Source: Streptomyces sp. NBC_01216 (lineage in GTDB: Bacteria > Actinomycetota > Actinomycetes > Streptomycetales > Streptomycetaceae). From it: a DNA stretch of 64,000 nt. Positions 53,553 to 63,790 of the stretch are shown here, in pieces. The notes beneath the pieces are model-generated. The model searched no databases, was not told the DNA's origin, and worked only from the letters and a program-made list of their open reading frames with translations. Numbering within the stretch: the stretch's first letter is position 1; each line of letters begins with the position of its first letter. The translations under genes and the position numbers were made by a program. Location of the stretch: NCBI RefSeq assembly GCF_035994945.1, contig NZ_CP108677.1, forward strand, positions 6,200,001 through 6,264,000. Direction: 5' to 3'.

Positions 53553-56500
53553 GCGGGCGCTGGGAATTCTGGATCGACCGGGGCGGCACCTTCACCGACA
53601 TCGTGGCCCGACGCCCCGACGGCCGGCTCGTCACCCGCAAACTCCTCTCCCACGACCCCGCACGCCCCCACGACGCCGCCGTCGCCGGGATCCGGCTCCT
53701 CCTCGGACTCGGCCCGGACGAGCCCGTGCCCGCCGAGCGGATCGACGTCGTGAGGATGGGCACGACCGTCGCCACGAACGCCCTCCTGGAGCGGCGCGGC
53801 GAACCGACCGTCCTCCTCGTCACCGAAGGCTTCCGGGACGCCCTGCGCATCGCCTACCAGAACCGCCCCCGGCTCTTCGACCGGCACATCGTGCTCCCGG
53901 AAGCCGTCTACGGGAGGGTCATCGAGGTCCCCGAGCGGGTCGACGCCCACGGACGCCTGGTGCGACCACTCGACGAGGACGCCGTGGCTGCGGAACTCGG
54001 CGCCGCCCACCGCCTCGGCTACCGCTCCGCCGCCGTCGTCCTCCTGCACGGCTACCGCCACCCCGCCCACGAGGCCCGCGTCGCCGCTCTCGCCCGAGCG
54101 GCCGGCTTCACCCAGGTCAGCCGCTCCCACGAAGTCAGCCCGCTCATCAGATTGGTACCGCGCGGGGACACCACCGTCGTCGACGCCTACCTCTCCCCGA
54201 TCCTGCGTCGCTACGTCGACGAGGTGGCCCAGGAACTCGCCGGAGTCCGGCTGATGTTCATGCAGTCCAACGGAGGGCTCAGGGAGGCCGCCCACTTCCG
54301 CGGCAAGGACGCCGTCCTGTCCGGCCCGGCCGGCGGCGTCGTGGGCATGGCCCGCACCTCGCACCAGGCGGGCTTCGACCGGGTCATCGGCTTCGACATG
54401 GGCGGTACCTCCACCGACGTGTCGCACTACGCGGGCGCGTTCGAACGCGAACTCGGCACCGAGGTCGCCGGGGTGCGGATGAGCGCCCCGATGATGAACA
54501 TCCACACCGTCGCGGCGGGCGGCGGCTCCGTCCTCCACTACGACGGCCGGCGCTACCGCGTCGGCCCCGACTCCGCCGGCGCCGTCCCGGGCCCCGCCTG
54601 CTACCGCCGCGGCGGCCCGCTGACCGTCACCGACGCCAACGTGATGCTCGGCCGTGTCCAGCCCGCCCACTTCCCGGCCGTGTTCGGCCCCGCCGGCGAC
54701 GAACCCCTGGACACCGACGTCGTGCGGGAACGCTTCACCGCGCTCGCCGCGCGGGTCGGCGGGGACCGCACCCCCGAGGAGGTCGCCGCGGGCTTCCTGC
54801 GGATCGCCGTCCTCAACATGGCCAACGCCGTCAAGAGGATCTCCGTCGAACGCGGCCACGACGTCACCCGCTACGCCCTCACCAGCTTCGGCGGCGCCGG
54901 AGGCCAGCACGCCTGCGCGGTCGCCGACGCCCTGGGCATCGACACCGTCCTCGTCCCGCCGCTGTCCGGTGTCCTGTCGGCCTACGGCATGGGCCTCGCC
55001 GACGCCACCGCTCTGCGCGAGCAGTCGGTCGAGGCCCGGCTCGACGCCCCGGACACCCCCGCGCGCGTCGCGGCGCTCCACGACGAGCTCGCCCGACGGA
55101 CCCGGCAGGAGCTGCGCGCGGACGGCCTCGCGGACGCGGCCGTCACCACCCGGGCGCGCGTGCTGCTGCGCTACGCGGGCACCGACGCGAGCCTCCCGGT
55201 CGATCTCGCGTCCGCCGAGGAGATGGCGGACGCGTTCACCGCCGCCCACCGCGCCCGCTACGCCTTCACCATGGACAAGCCGCTCGTCGTGGAGACGGTG
55301 TGGGTCGAGGCCGTCGGACGCGCGGGCCGCCATGCCCCGCTCGCCGCCGGCCGGGACACCCGGGAGCACACGCCGGAGCCCCGGGCGACAGTACGGATGT
55401 ACGGCGACGGCGGGCCCGCCGACGCCCCGCTCCACCGACGCGGGGACCTGCGCCCCGGCGACACCGTCGACGGACCCGCGATCCTCGCGGAGGCCGGTGC
55501 CACCACCGTCGTCGACCGGGACTGGCGGGCGACGGCCGGCGAGGACGGCCGCCTCGTCCTCACCCGTGCCGCGCCCCGGCCGGAGCGCGCCGCCGTCGGC
55601 ACCGACGTCGACCCCGTCCTGCTGGAGGTCTTCCACAACCTCTTCATGGCGATCGCCGAGCAGATGGGCGTCCGCCTGCGGAACACCGCCCACTCCGTCA
55701 ACATCAAGGAACGGCTCGACTTCTCCTGCGCCCTCTTCGACACCGAGGGCAACCTCATCGCCAACGCCCCGCACATCCCCGTCCACCTCGGTTCGATGGG
55801 TGAGTCCATCAAGGAGGTGCTGCGCCGACGCGGCGACTCCCTGCGCCCGGGGGACGCCTACGCGGTCAACGACCCCTATCACGGGGGCACCCACCTGCCC
55901 GACGTCACCGTGGTGACACCGGTCTTCGACGACGCGGGGACGGAACTCCGCTTCCTCGTCGCCTCGCGCGGCCATCACGCCGAGATCGGCGGCATCACCC
56001 CCGGCTCCATGCCCGCCTTCAGCCGCACCGTGCACGAGGAGGGCGTGCTCTTCGACGACTGGCTGCTGGTGCGGGACGGCCGGCTGCGGGAGGAGGAGAC
56101 CCGCGCCCTGCTCACCGGCGCGCCGTACCCCTCCCGCGACCCGGACACCAACCTCGCCGACCTGCGCGCCCAGGTCGCCGCGAACGAGAAGGGCATCGAG
56201 GAACTGCGGGCCATGGTCGCCGAGTTCGGGATCGATGTCGTCCACGCCTACATGCGGCACGTGCGGGCCAACGCGGAGGAGTCCGTACGCCGGATCATCG
56301 CCGGGCTGCGGGACGGCGCCTACCGTTACGAGACGGACGGCGGGGCCGTGATCCGGGTGGCCGTCCGTGTCGACCGCGAACGGCGTTCCGCCGTCGTCGA
56401 CTTCGCGGGGACCTCCCCGCAGCAGCCCGGCAACACCAACGCGCCCACCTCCGTGGTCACGGCCGCAGTGCTCTACGTCTTCCGGACCCTCGTCGACGAG

Positions 56501-57283
56501 GACATCCCGCTCAACAGCGGCTGCCTGGAGCCCCTCGACGTCCGCGTGCCGCCCGGGTCCATGCTCGCCCCCGTCCACCCCGCAGCGACCGTCGCGGGCA
56601 ACGTGGAGACCTCCCAGGCCGTCACCGGCGCGCTCTACGCCGCTCTGGGGGTCCAGGCGGAGGGCTCGGGCACCATGAACAACGTGACCTTCGGCAACGC
56701 CCGTGTCCAGTACTACGAGACGGTCGCGAGCGGCTCGGGTGCGGGTGACGGCTTCGACGGCACCGACGCCGTCCAGACCCACATGACCAACTCCCGGCTG
56801 ACCGACCCCGAGATCCTGGAGTGGCGCCACCCGGTCCGGGTGGACGCCTTCGCCGTACGCGGGGGCAGCGGCGGTCGCGGCCGGTGGCGGGGCGGCGACG
56901 GCGTCGAACGCCGGCTCCGCTTCCTGGAGCCGATGACGGTGACCCTGCTCACCGGCCACCGCCGGGTACCCCCCTACGGGATGGCCGGCGGCGCCCCGGG
57001 AGCTCTCGGCGAGAACCGCGTGGAGCGTGCCGACGGCACCGTCGACCTCCTGGGCGGCGCCGACACGACCGAGGTCGGCCCGGACGACGTTCTCGTCCTG
57101 CGGACCCCGGGCGGAGGCGGATACGGAACACCCGACGCCGACGCCGACGCCGGGGCACCCGGCTCCCCCCGTGCGCCGGAAGCCGGCGACCCTGGGACGG
57201 ACGCCCCGGACACGGACGGGCGGGGACGCGGCGAGCCCCGCTCCGGTGGTGTCGGCGGTGGGTGCGCTCCGGCCGTTTCGTAA
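53549..57283 (+). CDS. oplA: ATP-dependent 5-oxoprolinase (HyuA-HyuB fusion)
   Basis: Large cytosolic enzyme of 1244 residues that opens 5-oxoproline (pyroglutamate) to glutamate using ATP. The N-terminal hydantoinase A part (~1-690) has [19 protein letters not shown], the ASKHA-type [18 protein letters not shown] and [19 protein letters not shown]. The C-terminal hydantoinase B part (~690-1210) has [21 protein letters not shown] and [16 protein letters not shown]. Full-length fusion is the eukaryotic/OPLAH arrangement. The last ~50 residues are a Gly/Asp/Pro tail with no counterpart. A second, unrelated 5-oxoprolinase (pxpABC) lies 0.8 kb away. Confidence 0.9.
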   Translation: MSGRWEFWIDRGGTFTDIVARRPDGRLVTRKLLSHDPARPHDAAVAGIRLLLGLGPDEPVPAERIDVVRMGTTVATNALLERRGEPTVLLVTEGFRDALRIAYQNRPRLFDRHIVLPEAVYGRVIEVPERVDAHGRLVRPLDEDAVAAELGAAHRLGYRSAAVVLLHGYRHPAHEARVAALARAAGFTQVSRSHEVSPLIRLVPRGDTTVVDAYLSPILRRYVDEVAQELAGVRLMFMQSNGGLREAAHFRGKDAVLSGPAGGVVGMARTSHQAGFDRVIGFDMGGTSTDVSHYAGAFERELGTEVAGVRMSAPMMNIHTVAAGGGSVLHYDGRRYRVGPDSAGAVPGPACYRRGGPLTVTDANVMLGRVQPAHFPAVFGPAGDEPLDTDVVRERFTALAARVGGDRTPEEVAAGFLRIAVLNMANAVKRISVERGHDVTRYALTSFGGAGGQHACAVADALGIDTVLVPPLSGVLSAYGMGLADATALREQSVEARLDAPDTPARVAALHDELARRTRQELRADGLADAAVTTRARVLLRYAGTDASLPVDLASAEEMADAFTAAHRARYAFTMDKPLVVETVWVEAVGRAGRHAPLAAGRDTREHTPEPRATVRMYGDGGPADAPLHRRGDLRPGDTVDGPAILAEAGATTVVDRDWRATAGEDGRLVLTRAAPRPERAAVGTDVDPVLLEVFHNLFMAIAEQMGVRLRNTAHSVNIKERLDFSCALFDTEGNLIANAPHIPVHLGSMGESIKEVLRRRGDSLRPGDAYAVNDPYHGGTHLPDVTVVTPVFDDAGTELRFLVASRGHHAEIGGITPGSMPAFSRTVHEEGVLFDDWLLVRDGRLREEETRALLTGAPYPSRDPDTNLADLRAQVAANEKGIEELRAMVAEFGIDVVHAYMRHVRANAEESVRRIIAGLRDGAYRYETDGGAVIRVAVRVDRERRSAVVDFAGTSPQQPGNTNAPTSVVTAAVLYVFRTLVDEDIPLNSGCLEPLDVRVPPGSMLAPVHPAATVAGNVETSQAVTGALYAALGVQAEGSGTMNNVTFGNARVQYYETVASGSGAGDGFDGTDAVQTHMTNSRLTDPEILEWRHPVRVDAFAVRGGSGGRGRWRGGDGVERRLRFLEPMTVTLLTGHRRVPPYGMAGGAPGALGENRVERADGTVDLLGGADTTEVGPDDVLVLRTPGGGGYGTPDADADAGAPGSPRAPEAGDPGTDAPDTDGRGRGEPRSGGVGGGCAPAVS

Positions 57284-57406
57284 GTCCGCGAGGGCGTTAC
57301 GGAGCGGAAGACTCCGCACGGGCGCCCGGCCCCTGTCCACGGCGCGGGCGTCCTTCCGGACCGTCCGGCGCACCGCCCGTCAGGCCGGCCGGACCCGGAA
57401 GCGGCG

Positions 57407-57946
57407 TCACCGTCCGCCGACGCACTCCGGACGCCCGTCCGTCGCGCTTCCCCCGCCGCCCCGTCCGTCGTCGTCGCGGCCGTTGTCGTGGTCGTCGCCG
57501 TCGGGGGCACCGGAGGTACCGGGACGCAGCGCGAAGGCGCACCACACCGCCGCCGCTGTCAGGGCGGCGGCGGCCATCGCGAACAGGAGGAGCCACTCCG
57601 GCCGCAGGCCCAGGCAGAGCCGGGTGCCCAGCAGGGTGAGGGCCACCGCGATCCGGCCCGGGGCGTAGAGCGCGACCCGGGCGGCCGTGCCCCGGAGCGT
57701 CGTCGCCACCGCCAGACCGACCCCGGTCCAGAGGAGCAGGTACGGCCAGACCGGTCCCGGAGCGGCGGACGGCAGCCCGTACCACTCGGGGCCGAAGCGG
57801 AAGAGGGCGCTCGCCCATCCCGCGCCCACCCCGCCCAGGGCGGCGCCCGTCACCCACACCACGTGTCGCCACAGTGGGCCGCGGCGCACGTTCTCGTCGT
57901 GGTCGGGTACGGATTGGGGCACGGAGCGGCCCGGGAACGCGGTCAT
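57407..57946 (-). CDS. Small integral membrane protein of unknown function
   Basis: Protein of 179 residues with about four membrane segments (HVVWVTGAALGGVGAGWASALF, PGPVWPYLLLWTGVGLAVATTL, RIAVALTLLGTRLCLGL, WLLLFAMAAAALTAAAVWCAF) and an acidic, Asp/Gly-rich C-terminal tail. No family is recognised. ATG at 57946; an in-frame ATG at 57976 is possible. It is downstream of pxpC on the same strand by 106 bp, so it may share the pxp transcript. Confidence 0.7.
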   Translation of the reverse strand: MTAFPGRSVPQSVPDHDENVRRGPLWRHVVWVTGAALGGVGAGWASALFRFGPEWYGLPSAAPGPVWPYLLLWTGVGLAVATTLRGTAARVALYAPGRIAVALTLLGTRLCLGLRPEWLLLFAMAAAALTAAAVWCAFALRPGTSGAPDGDDHDNGRDDDGRGGGGSATDGRPECVGGR

Positions 57947-58052
57947 GCGGGGGAAGACGCGGCGTGGTCCGGGCACGTTGCCCCGGCCTCGCCGCTTCCG
58001 TGGAGCGAGGCCCGGCGTACCCGGGAACGAGGCGGCGGCGGGGGCGGCGGCG

Positions 58053-58928
58053 TCAGCGGGCCCGTCGGACCGGTACGAACCGCACCGTCGTCCCGGGGAC
58101 CGCCTGGGCCGCGGCGGCGAGGTCCCGTTCCCGGACCACGGCCACCACCGGATAGCCGCCCGTCGTCGGGTGGTCGGCGAGGAAGACCACCGGCCGGCCG
58201 TCCGGCGGGACCTGGACCGCCCCCAGGACCATGCCCTCGCTGGGTAGTTCGCCCACCACCGCCCGCCGCAGGGGCGGGCCCTCGGTCCGCAGCCCGATGC
58301 GGTTGCTCGCGGGAGAGACCCGGTAGGTGCCCGTGGCGAGGGCGCGCAGCGACTCCCGGGTGAACCAGCCGTCGCGCGGTCCGAGCCGGACTCTCAGGAC
58401 GAGCTCGCGCGGCGGGCCCGGCCACGGCGGTGTGTCGGCTGCCGGTCCCCGCGCCGCCGTCTCCCCGCCCAGGGGCAGCGTGACCCCGTCCGCGAGCGGT
58501 TCCGGGCCGATGCCCGACAGCAGGTCGGTGGAGCGGCTGCCGAGCACCGGTTCGACGGCGATCCCGCCGCCGACCGCCACGTACGAGCGGAGCCCGCGCA
58601 CGGCCGCGCCGACGTCCAGGACCGCGCCGGAGCCGATGCGCACCGCGGTCCCCCAGGCGGCCGGCCGGCCGTCGACGGTGACCGGGCACGGTGCCCCGCC
58701 CACCGCGACCGTGACCGGACGCCGGGTCCGCACCGCGCATCCGTCGACGGTGCTCTCCAGGACCGCGGCGCCCTCCGGGTTGCCGACCAGCCGGTTCACC
58801 AGGCGCGCCGCCGCCGGGTCCAGCGCGCCCGAGCGGGGCACGCCCAGGTGGGCGTACCCGGCGCGGCCCAGGTCCTGCACGGTCGTCAGCGCACCGGCCC
58901 GTTCGACCTCGAGCGCGTGATCGGTCAT
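58053..58928 (-). CDS. pxpC: 5-oxoprolinase subunit PxpC (KipA family)
   Basis: Biotin-dependent-carboxyltransferase-like fold (cyclophilin-like beta barrel), 291 residues. Family signature TTVQDLGRAGYAHLGVPRSGALDPAAARLVNRLVGNPEGAAVLE lies near the N-terminus and GIGPEPLADG, SPASNRIGLRTEG and HPTTGGYPVVAVV further on. With PxpA and PxpB it forms the prokaryotic ATP-dependent 5-oxoprolinase. The start overlaps the pxpB stop by four bases. Confidence 0.9.
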   Translation of the reverse strand: MTDHALEVERAGALTTVQDLGRAGYAHLGVPRSGALDPAAARLVNRLVGNPEGAAVLESTVDGCAVRTRRPVTVAVGGAPCPVTVDGRPAAWGTAVRIGSGAVLDVGAAVRGLRSYVAVGGGIAVEPVLGSRSTDLLSGIGPEPLADGVTLPLGGETAARGPAADTPPWPGPPRELVLRVRLGPRDGWFTRESLRALATGTYRVSPASNRIGLRTEGPPLRRAVVGELPSEGMVLGAVQVPPDGRPVVFLADHPTTGGYPVVAVVRERDLAAAAQAVPGTTVRFVPVRRAR

Positions 58929-59551
58929 CGGCCCACCGCCGTGAACCGCACCCTGGTGCCCGGCGCGAGGAGGGCGGCGGGCTCACGCGCGGCGTCCCAC
59001 AGCAACGCGTCGGTCGTGCCGATCAGCTGCCAGCCGCCGGGAGACACACGCGGGTACACCCCGGTGTAGGGGCCCGCGAGAGCGACCGACCCCGCGGGCA
59101 CGGAGGTACGGGGCGTGGCCCGCCGGGGCACCTCGTGCTCCGGTCCGAGCCCGGTGAGGTAGCCGAACCCGGGCGCGAAGCCGCAGAAGGCGACCCGGAA
59201 CGCGGCGCGCGAGTGGATCCGCACGGCGGCCTCCACGGACACCCCCCACAGGGCGGCGACCTCCGCGAGGTCGGGGCCGCCGTAGCGGACCCGTACCTCG
59301 ATCGCCCGTGCCGCCCGCGCGGGAAGCGCCGGAACCACCCACTCCCGGACCTGTCCCGCCAGCAGCTCGGGGGCCTCGACCCCGTCGAGCAGCACCGTCC
59401 GCGCCGCCGGCACGATCTCCCGCAGGGCGGGCAGCGTGCCGGACTCCCGGCGGCGCAGCACCTCGGCGTGGAACGCCTCCGTCTCCGGGCCGCTCGCCAG
59501 CTCCACGAGCAGGGCCCGCTCGCCCACCCGGAACACTTCGCGGGCCGTCAC
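58925..59551 (-). CDS. pxpB: 5-oxoprolinase subunit PxpB (KipI family)
   Basis: Allophanate-hydrolase subunit 1-like protein of 208 residues. Signatures are VGERALLVELA, VRYGGPDLAEVAALWGVSVEA, and the highly conserved AFCGFAPGFGYLTGL followed by VPAGSVALAGPYTGVYPRVSPGGWQLIGTT. GTG at 59551 overlaps the pxpA stop (GTGA) and replaces a longer, Arg-rich in-frame extension. Homologous to KipI, which in Bacillus also inhibits a sporulation kinase; here the pxpABC context supports the metabolic role. Confidence 0.92.
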   Translation of the reverse strand: MTAREVFRVGERALLVELASGPETEAFHAEVLRRRESGTLPALREIVPAARTVLLDGVEAPELLAGQVREWVVPALPARAARAIEVRVRYGGPDLAEVAALWGVSVEAAVRIHSRAAFRVAFCGFAPGFGYLTGLGPEHEVPRRATPRTSVPAGSVALAGPYTGVYPRVSPGGWQLIGTTDALLWDAAREPAALLAPGTRVRFTAVGR

Positions 59552-60318
59552 GCGAACGCCTCCACCCGGACGCCGGCCGCTTCCAGCCGAGCCCTGACCC
59601 GCCGGGCCAGTCCGACGGCATCCGGGGTGTCGCCGTGCAGGCACAGGGAGCGCGCCCGCACGGCGACCGGCCGACCGCAGTGCGAGGTGACGGTCCCGAA
59701 GCGCGCCAGCGACTCCGCACGCTCCACCACGCGCGCCGGATCGGTGACGACGGCCCCCTCCCGGCCACGGGGGAGCAGGGTGCCCTCCGCCGTGTACGCC
59801 CGGTCGCCGAACGCCTCGGGGACGACGGGTAGCCCGGCCTCCGCGGCGGCGGCGTGCAGCAGCGAACCGGGCAGCCCGAGGACCGGCAGCCGGGCGTCGC
59901 CGCCGGCCAGCGCCACTCCCGCCGCGACCGCGTGTGCCTGCTCCCCGTCGTGGACCACCCGGTGGTAGAGCGCACCGTGCGGCTTGACGTAGGAGACCCG
60001 GGATCCGGCCGCGCGGGCGAAGACCTCCAGGGCGCCGATCTGGTACGCCACCTCGGCCGCCAGTTCGTCCGCCGGTACCTCCATCGCGCGCCGGCCGAAG
60101 CCCGCCAGGTCGCGGTAGGACACCTGGGCCCCGATCCGCACCCCGCGGGCCGCGGCCAGTTCGCAGACGCGTCGCATGGTGGCCGCGTCCCCGGCGTGGA
60201 ACCCGCAGGCCACGTTGGCGCTGGTGACCACGGAGAGGAGCTGCTCGTCGTCGGTGAGCGTCCAGCGGCCGAAGCCCTCGCCGAGGTCGGCGTTGAGGTC
60301 CATCGAGGCCCGGGTCAT
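59548..60318 (-). CDS. pxpA: 5-oxoprolinase subunit PxpA (LamB/YcsF family)
   Basis: TIM-barrel-like LamB/YcsF protein of 256 residues. Motifs are DLNADLGEGFGRWTLTDDEQ, the strictly conserved SANVACGFHAGDAATMRRV, and VKPHGALYHRVVHD. It is the first gene of the pxpA-pxpB-pxpC operon, translationally coupled by GTGA/ATGA overlaps. ATG at 60318 keeps six residues (MTRASM) before DLNADLG; the upstream in-frame sequence is low complexity. The divergent GntR regulator gene 330 bp away is the likely regulator. Confidence 0.93.
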   Translation of the reverse strand: MTRASMDLNADLGEGFGRWTLTDDEQLLSVVTSANVACGFHAGDAATMRRVCELAAARGVRIGAQVSYRDLAGFGRRAMEVPADELAAEVAYQIGALEVFARAAGSRVSYVKPHGALYHRVVHDGEQAHAVAAGVALAGGDARLPVLGLPGSLLHAAAAEAGLPVVPEAFGDRAYTAEGTLLPRGREGAVVTDPARVVERAESLARFGTVTSHCGRPVAVRARSLCLHGDTPDAVGLARRVRARLEAAGVRVEAFA

Positions 60319-60647
60319 GGGGCGGTTCCCTTCTTCGCCCGGCGGCGCGCCGCCGGCGCCCGTGTCGTGGGCCGCCGGGCGGTCGGGGTGCGGGTCGTCG
60401 TCGTGGTGTGGGGGCGCGGATCCGTAGGGGAGAGGTGCGGTGCCACCGTGCCCTCCCGGCGTCCGGGGCGCGGAGGTGTCCGTCCCGGTCCCCCCGCCGA
60501 GGCCCCGTGTGCTCCCGGACGACGGGATGAAGCGCGTGTGGGGTGCCGTCAACCTAGAGGATTGTTCAACGATCCGACAAGATGCGTGTTGTCCCGTCCC
60601 CGATTCTGCGATTGACTCGGCCGTGGACTACGGAGGGAACGGGCACC
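60319..60647. other. Divergent promoter region between pxpA and GntR gene
   Basis: This 329-bp region contains no gene that I can support. The half near pxpA (60319-60540) is GC-rich and probably a pxpA leader. The half near the GntR gene is less GC-rich and holds two inverted repeats (60560-60574 and 60576-60593), likely operators. Confidence 0.5.
60560..60574. promoter_or_regulatory. Candidate GntR operator
   Basis: GATTGTTCAACGATC is a 15-bp palindrome with one mismatched pair (GAT-Y-GTT-N-AAC-R-ATC). GntR/FCD regulators typically bind short palindromes of this size. A second dyad, gacaa (60576-60580) with ttgtc (60589-60593), follows directly. Both lie 55-90 bp before the GntR start and some 240 bp before pxpA. 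Confidence 0.6.
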
Positions 60648-61355
60648 GTGCGTGGGATCGACGAACTGGCGGACGACCGCGCGCAGCTGGGGCGTACGAG
60701 TACGGCTGAGCGGGTGGCGGACGTCCTGCGCGCCCGGATCGCCGAGGGCCTCCTCCCGCCGGGCACACGCCTGTCCGAGGACCGCGTCGGAGGAGCCCTC
60801 GGCGTGTCCCGCAACACGCTCCGTGAGGCGTTCCGCCTGCTCACCCACGAGCGCCTGCTCGTCCACGAACTCAACCGCGGCGTCTTCGTCCGGGTACTCG
60901 CCGTCGAGGACGTCACCGACCTCCACCGCACCCGCCGGCTCGTCGAATGCGCCGTCGTGCGCGGTCTGGGGGCGCCGCCGTTCCCCCTGGACGGCCTCGT
61001 CGGGGCCGTACGTGAGGGGGAGCGGGCGGCCCGGGTGGGCGACTGGCGGGGAGTGTCCACCGCCAATATCCACTTCCACCGGCAACTCGTCGCCCTCGCG
61101 GGCAGCACGCGCACGGACGAACTGATGCGGGGCGTGCTCGCGGAGCTCCGCCTCGCCCTGCACACGGTGGCGGAACCGCGCGCGCTGCACGAACCCTTCC
61201 TCGCGCGCAACCAGGAGATCCTCGACGCCCTGCTCGCGGGCGACCGCGTGACGGCGGAGCGCCTCCTGGGGAGGTACCTCGACGACTCCCACCGCCGGAT
61301 TCTGGAGGTGCACGCCGCCTCGGCGAACGAACCACCGGAGCGGACCGGGGACTGA
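60648..61355 (+). CDS. GntR-family (FCD/FadR-type) transcriptional regulator
   Basis: Regulator of 235 residues. The N-terminal winged helix is RVADVLRARIAEGLLPPGTR-LSEDRVGGALGVSRNTLREAFRLLTHERL. The all-alpha FCD effector domain (from ~90) has metal-site histidine and aspartate positions in STANIHFHRQLVALAGS and RYLDDSHRRILEVH. GTG at 60648 has GGAGGG ten bases upstream; an in-frame ATG at 60582 would add 22 residues. Divergent from pxpABC, so probably its regulator, sensing oxoproline or a related acid (inference). Confidence 0.9.
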   Translation: MRGIDELADDRAQLGRTSTAERVADVLRARIAEGLLPPGTRLSEDRVGGALGVSRNTLREAFRLLTHERLLVHELNRGVFVRVLAVEDVTDLHRTRRLVECAVVRGLGAPPFPLDGLVGAVREGERAARVGDWRGVSTANIHFHRQLVALAGSTRTDELMRGVLAELRLALHTVAEPRALHEPFLARNQEILDALLAGDRVTAERLLGRYLDDSHRRILEVHAASANEPPERTGD

Positions 61356-61583
61356 CCCGGACCGGGACTCCGGGCACCGGGCGTCCGCACGCGCCTCCGC
61401 ACGCTTCCGGGCGTGCGCGGGGGCCTTGAGGCCCGACGGCCCGCCCGGTCCCCGGTGCCGCCCGGACACCCGCACTCCCCGACGTGTGCCGGACACCCGC
61501 CGGGAAGCCCGGCACCCCCCGCTCCCGGGGGCGCATCTGCGTCGTTTCGACCGTTGTCCGCGTGAGGACCTAATCTGTGCACC

Positions 61584-63110
61584 GTGACTTCGCCTGCCTC
61601 GACGGACCTCGTTCCGCCCCAGCTCAGCGCGGGGCCGCGGCCCGCTCCGGGCCCGGCCGCCGACGAAGGGCTCGCGCGGCGCCTGCGCGCGCTCGCGTGC
61701 ACCGCGCCGCTGCACGACCTGGACACGCGCAAGGCGAACCTGGCCGGCGAGTACTCGGTCTACGCGATGGCCGAGGTAGCCCTCGCCGCCATCGATCTCG
61801 TCACCCTCAACATGGACTTCGACACCGGCGCCGACCACGAGCAGATCGTGGCCCGGCTGCTGCCCAGGGTCGCCGCGCAGGCCCCCGGCCGCGCCGCAGC
61901 GGAGCACGAGCGGGTCGCACGCTGGGTGCTGGAGAACCTGATCAACGTCGGCAGCGTCGACCGGGGCTTCCGGGCCGTCTACGGCACCTTCGGCGCCGAC
62001 GGCCGCTACGTCCGCCGCGACTACGACTTCAAGCTGGTCGAGGAGGTCCCCGGCTACGGCGGCAACGTCTACCTGCGGACCACCGACGAAGCCGTCAACG
62101 TCCTCGTCGGCGCCCTCGACACCGACGTCACCAGCGCTCAGATCGCCGCCGAGGTGAAGCTGGAGGTCCTCATCAGCCGGGGCCGGCTCGCCGACGCCCA
62201 GCTCGCCGCCGAACAGGCCCGGTACCGCACCGTGCAGTACGCCGAGACCCTCCGCAAGACCTTGGAGGCGACCCGGCGCAACGTCCGGGCCGTCGACTGG
62301 CTCAACACCGTCCCCGACATGATCGCCGAGGCCCTGGACCACGTCGCCGACCGGTACCGCCACGAGAACGCGATCCTGACGAACATCCGCAAGGCGCGCG
62401 ACGAGACGGAGGACCAGGAGCACAAGCGCCGTGCCGCCGAACTCGTCGACATCGTCAAGGACTGCATCCGGCGGCACACCCAGCTCCAGTCCCGCCTCCT
62501 GGAGGCCGGGCCGCTGTTCCGTGCCGAGCAGGACCGGCAGGCATTCGCCGCGCCGACCTCCTTCACCGGGATCGACCTGTACGGGCAGCTCGTCGCCCCG
62601 CTCCTACCCCTTCCCGTCGAGCGGGCGACCAGGGTCACCGACGCCTTCTTCGCCCGCGGCACCGGCCTGCGGACCCCCGTGTCGGTCCGTGTCACCGACC
62701 TGGTGGACATGCTGCTCACGCCACCGGTGGAACGAGAGCACCTCGGCGCGGAGATGCCCGAGCCCGACCTGATCGCCACCCCCGACGACAGCCGGTTCAG
62801 CGAGGAGCAGCTCAGCCACGCGATGCGGCTGCTGGACCTGGAGCACGACGCCCCGCGCCGCCTCTCCGGCCTGCTCGCGGACGCCCGCCGGATCGACCCG
62901 GACCTTCCGTACCTGGTCGCGCTGCTCGCCGTGCACGCCGCGAGCCCGCCGGTCGGCACGGCCTACCGCCAGGGCGAGGAACGGCTGCTGTTCGCGGTCG
63001 ACGACGGCGCACAGCTCGACGACCCGGAGTTCGGAGGCGCCGACCTCATCGTGGGAACGGCCCTCCTCGACGCCGCGGGCATGGCCGCGGACCGCACGGA
63101 GGCATCATGA
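61584..63110 (+). CDS. Candidate kleisin/MukF-JetA-like protein of an SMC-type system
   Basis: Helical protein of 508 residues without signal peptide. The N-terminal third looks like winged helices (SVYAMAEVALAAIDLVTLNMDF, RVARWVLENLINVGSVDRGF). Residues ~215-335 form long coiled-coil helices (AETLRKTLEATRRNVRAVDW, ENAILTNIRKARDETEDQEH, VDIVKDCIRRHTQLQSRLLE). A further helical C-terminus ends in a possible winged helix. This layout is that of MukF/JetA kleisins. The two next genes overlap by 4 bp each and the third resembles a MukE-type subunit. TAATCT at 61571-61576 lies seven bases before the GTG, so the mRNA may be leaderless. Family assignment is by architecture only. Confidence 0.6.
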   Translation: MTSPASTDLVPPQLSAGPRPAPGPAADEGLARRLRALACTAPLHDLDTRKANLAGEYSVYAMAEVALAAIDLVTLNMDFDTGADHEQIVARLLPRVAAQAPGRAAAEHERVARWVLENLINVGSVDRGFRAVYGTFGADGRYVRRDYDFKLVEEVPGYGGNVYLRTTDEAVNVLVGALDTDVTSAQIAAEVKLEVLISRGRLADAQLAAEQARYRTVQYAETLRKTLEATRRNVRAVDWLNTVPDMIAEALDHVADRYRHENAILTNIRKARDETEDQEHKRRAAELVDIVKDCIRRHTQLQSRLLEAGPLFRAEQDRQAFAAPTSFTGIDLYGQLVAPLLPLPVERATRVTDAFFARGTGLRTPVSVRVTDLVDMLLTPPVEREHLGAEMPEPDLIATPDDSRFSEEQLSHAMRLLDLEHDAPRRLSGLLADARRIDPDLPYLVALLAVHAASPPVGTAYRQGEERLLFAVDDGAQLDDPEFGGADLIVGTALLDAAGMAADRTEAS

Positions 63111-63790
63111 CCACGCGGCATCCCGCACCCGAGCGGACCGTCACCCGCCCCGGGGACCAGCCGGAGCCCGTCCTCGCCGCGCCGCCTTCCGGTACGGACG
63201 CGGCCGACGGCGGGGACGCGAGCCGTCCGGCGGCGCTGCGCGGCGCCCCGGACGCGATGGCGGACGAGGCTCCGGCCCGCGGTGCCGTGTCGGCCCCGCC
63301 GGCGCCGGAGGAGGCGGGCGAGCTCCCGACGTCCCCGGCGGCACCGGAGCGTCCCGCGCCCCACGGCCCGGTCGGGACGCCCCGCCGTGCCGTGCCCTCC
63401 GGCGAGGCCGACACCTCGGGCGGGCCCGTGCCCCGCGGCGAGGACATGACGCCCGGTGAGACCGGGTCTCCCGGTCCGGGCCCGCGACGGACCGCCGCCG
63501 TCGGCGCCGTCCCGATCCCCGCCCCGGCCGTCAAGAGCCCCGCCCCCTTCGTGCGGGCCGTCCGGCTCGCGCCCCCCGTGCCCGGCGCCGCCCGAGCCGG
63601 CGCGGACCGGCGGGCGCCGGTGAGCGTCAGACCCGTCCGGCTGCCCCTGACCCGTCCCGCCGACGCCCCCGGCACCCGCCCCGGAGTCGGTGCCGCACCC
63701 CTGCCGGCCCCGGTGCCCGCCTCCGTCCCGGGACCCGCGCCCGAACCCACCGCACCACCGACCGTCCGTACCGAGGAGCCCCAGCCGTGA
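63107..63790 (+). CDS. Proline/alanine-rich disordered protein in the kleisin-like operon
   Basis: Product of 227 residues composed mostly of Pro, Ala, Gly, Arg, Glu and Thr, with no folded domain visible. The C-terminal half repeats VRAVRLAPPVPGA / VRPVRLPLTRPAD-like phrases that could be short linear binding motifs. Start and stop both overlap neighbours by four bases (ATGA, GTGA), and codon use is normal, so it appears to be a real translated gene and not a spacer. Function unknown; perhaps a linker subunit of the same complex. Confidence 0.6.
   Translation: MTTRHPAPERTVTRPGDQPEPVLAAPPSGTDAADGGDASRPAALRGAPDAMADEAPARGAVSAPPAPEEAGELPTSPAAPERPAPHGPVGTPRRAVPSGEADTSGGPVPRGEDMTPGETGSPGPGPRRTAAVGAVPIPAPAVKSPAPFVRAVRLAPPVPGAARAGADRRAPVSVRPVRLPLTRPADAPGTRPGVGAAPLPAPVPASVPGPAPEPTAPPTVRTEEPQP

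Noticed and set aside
53141..57373. Antisense frame of 1410 codons opposite the 5-oxoprolinase gene
   Set aside because: It is the mirror of a strongly biased coding frame; composition (Val/Gly/Asp/His-rich) and the lack of domains mark it as a shadow.
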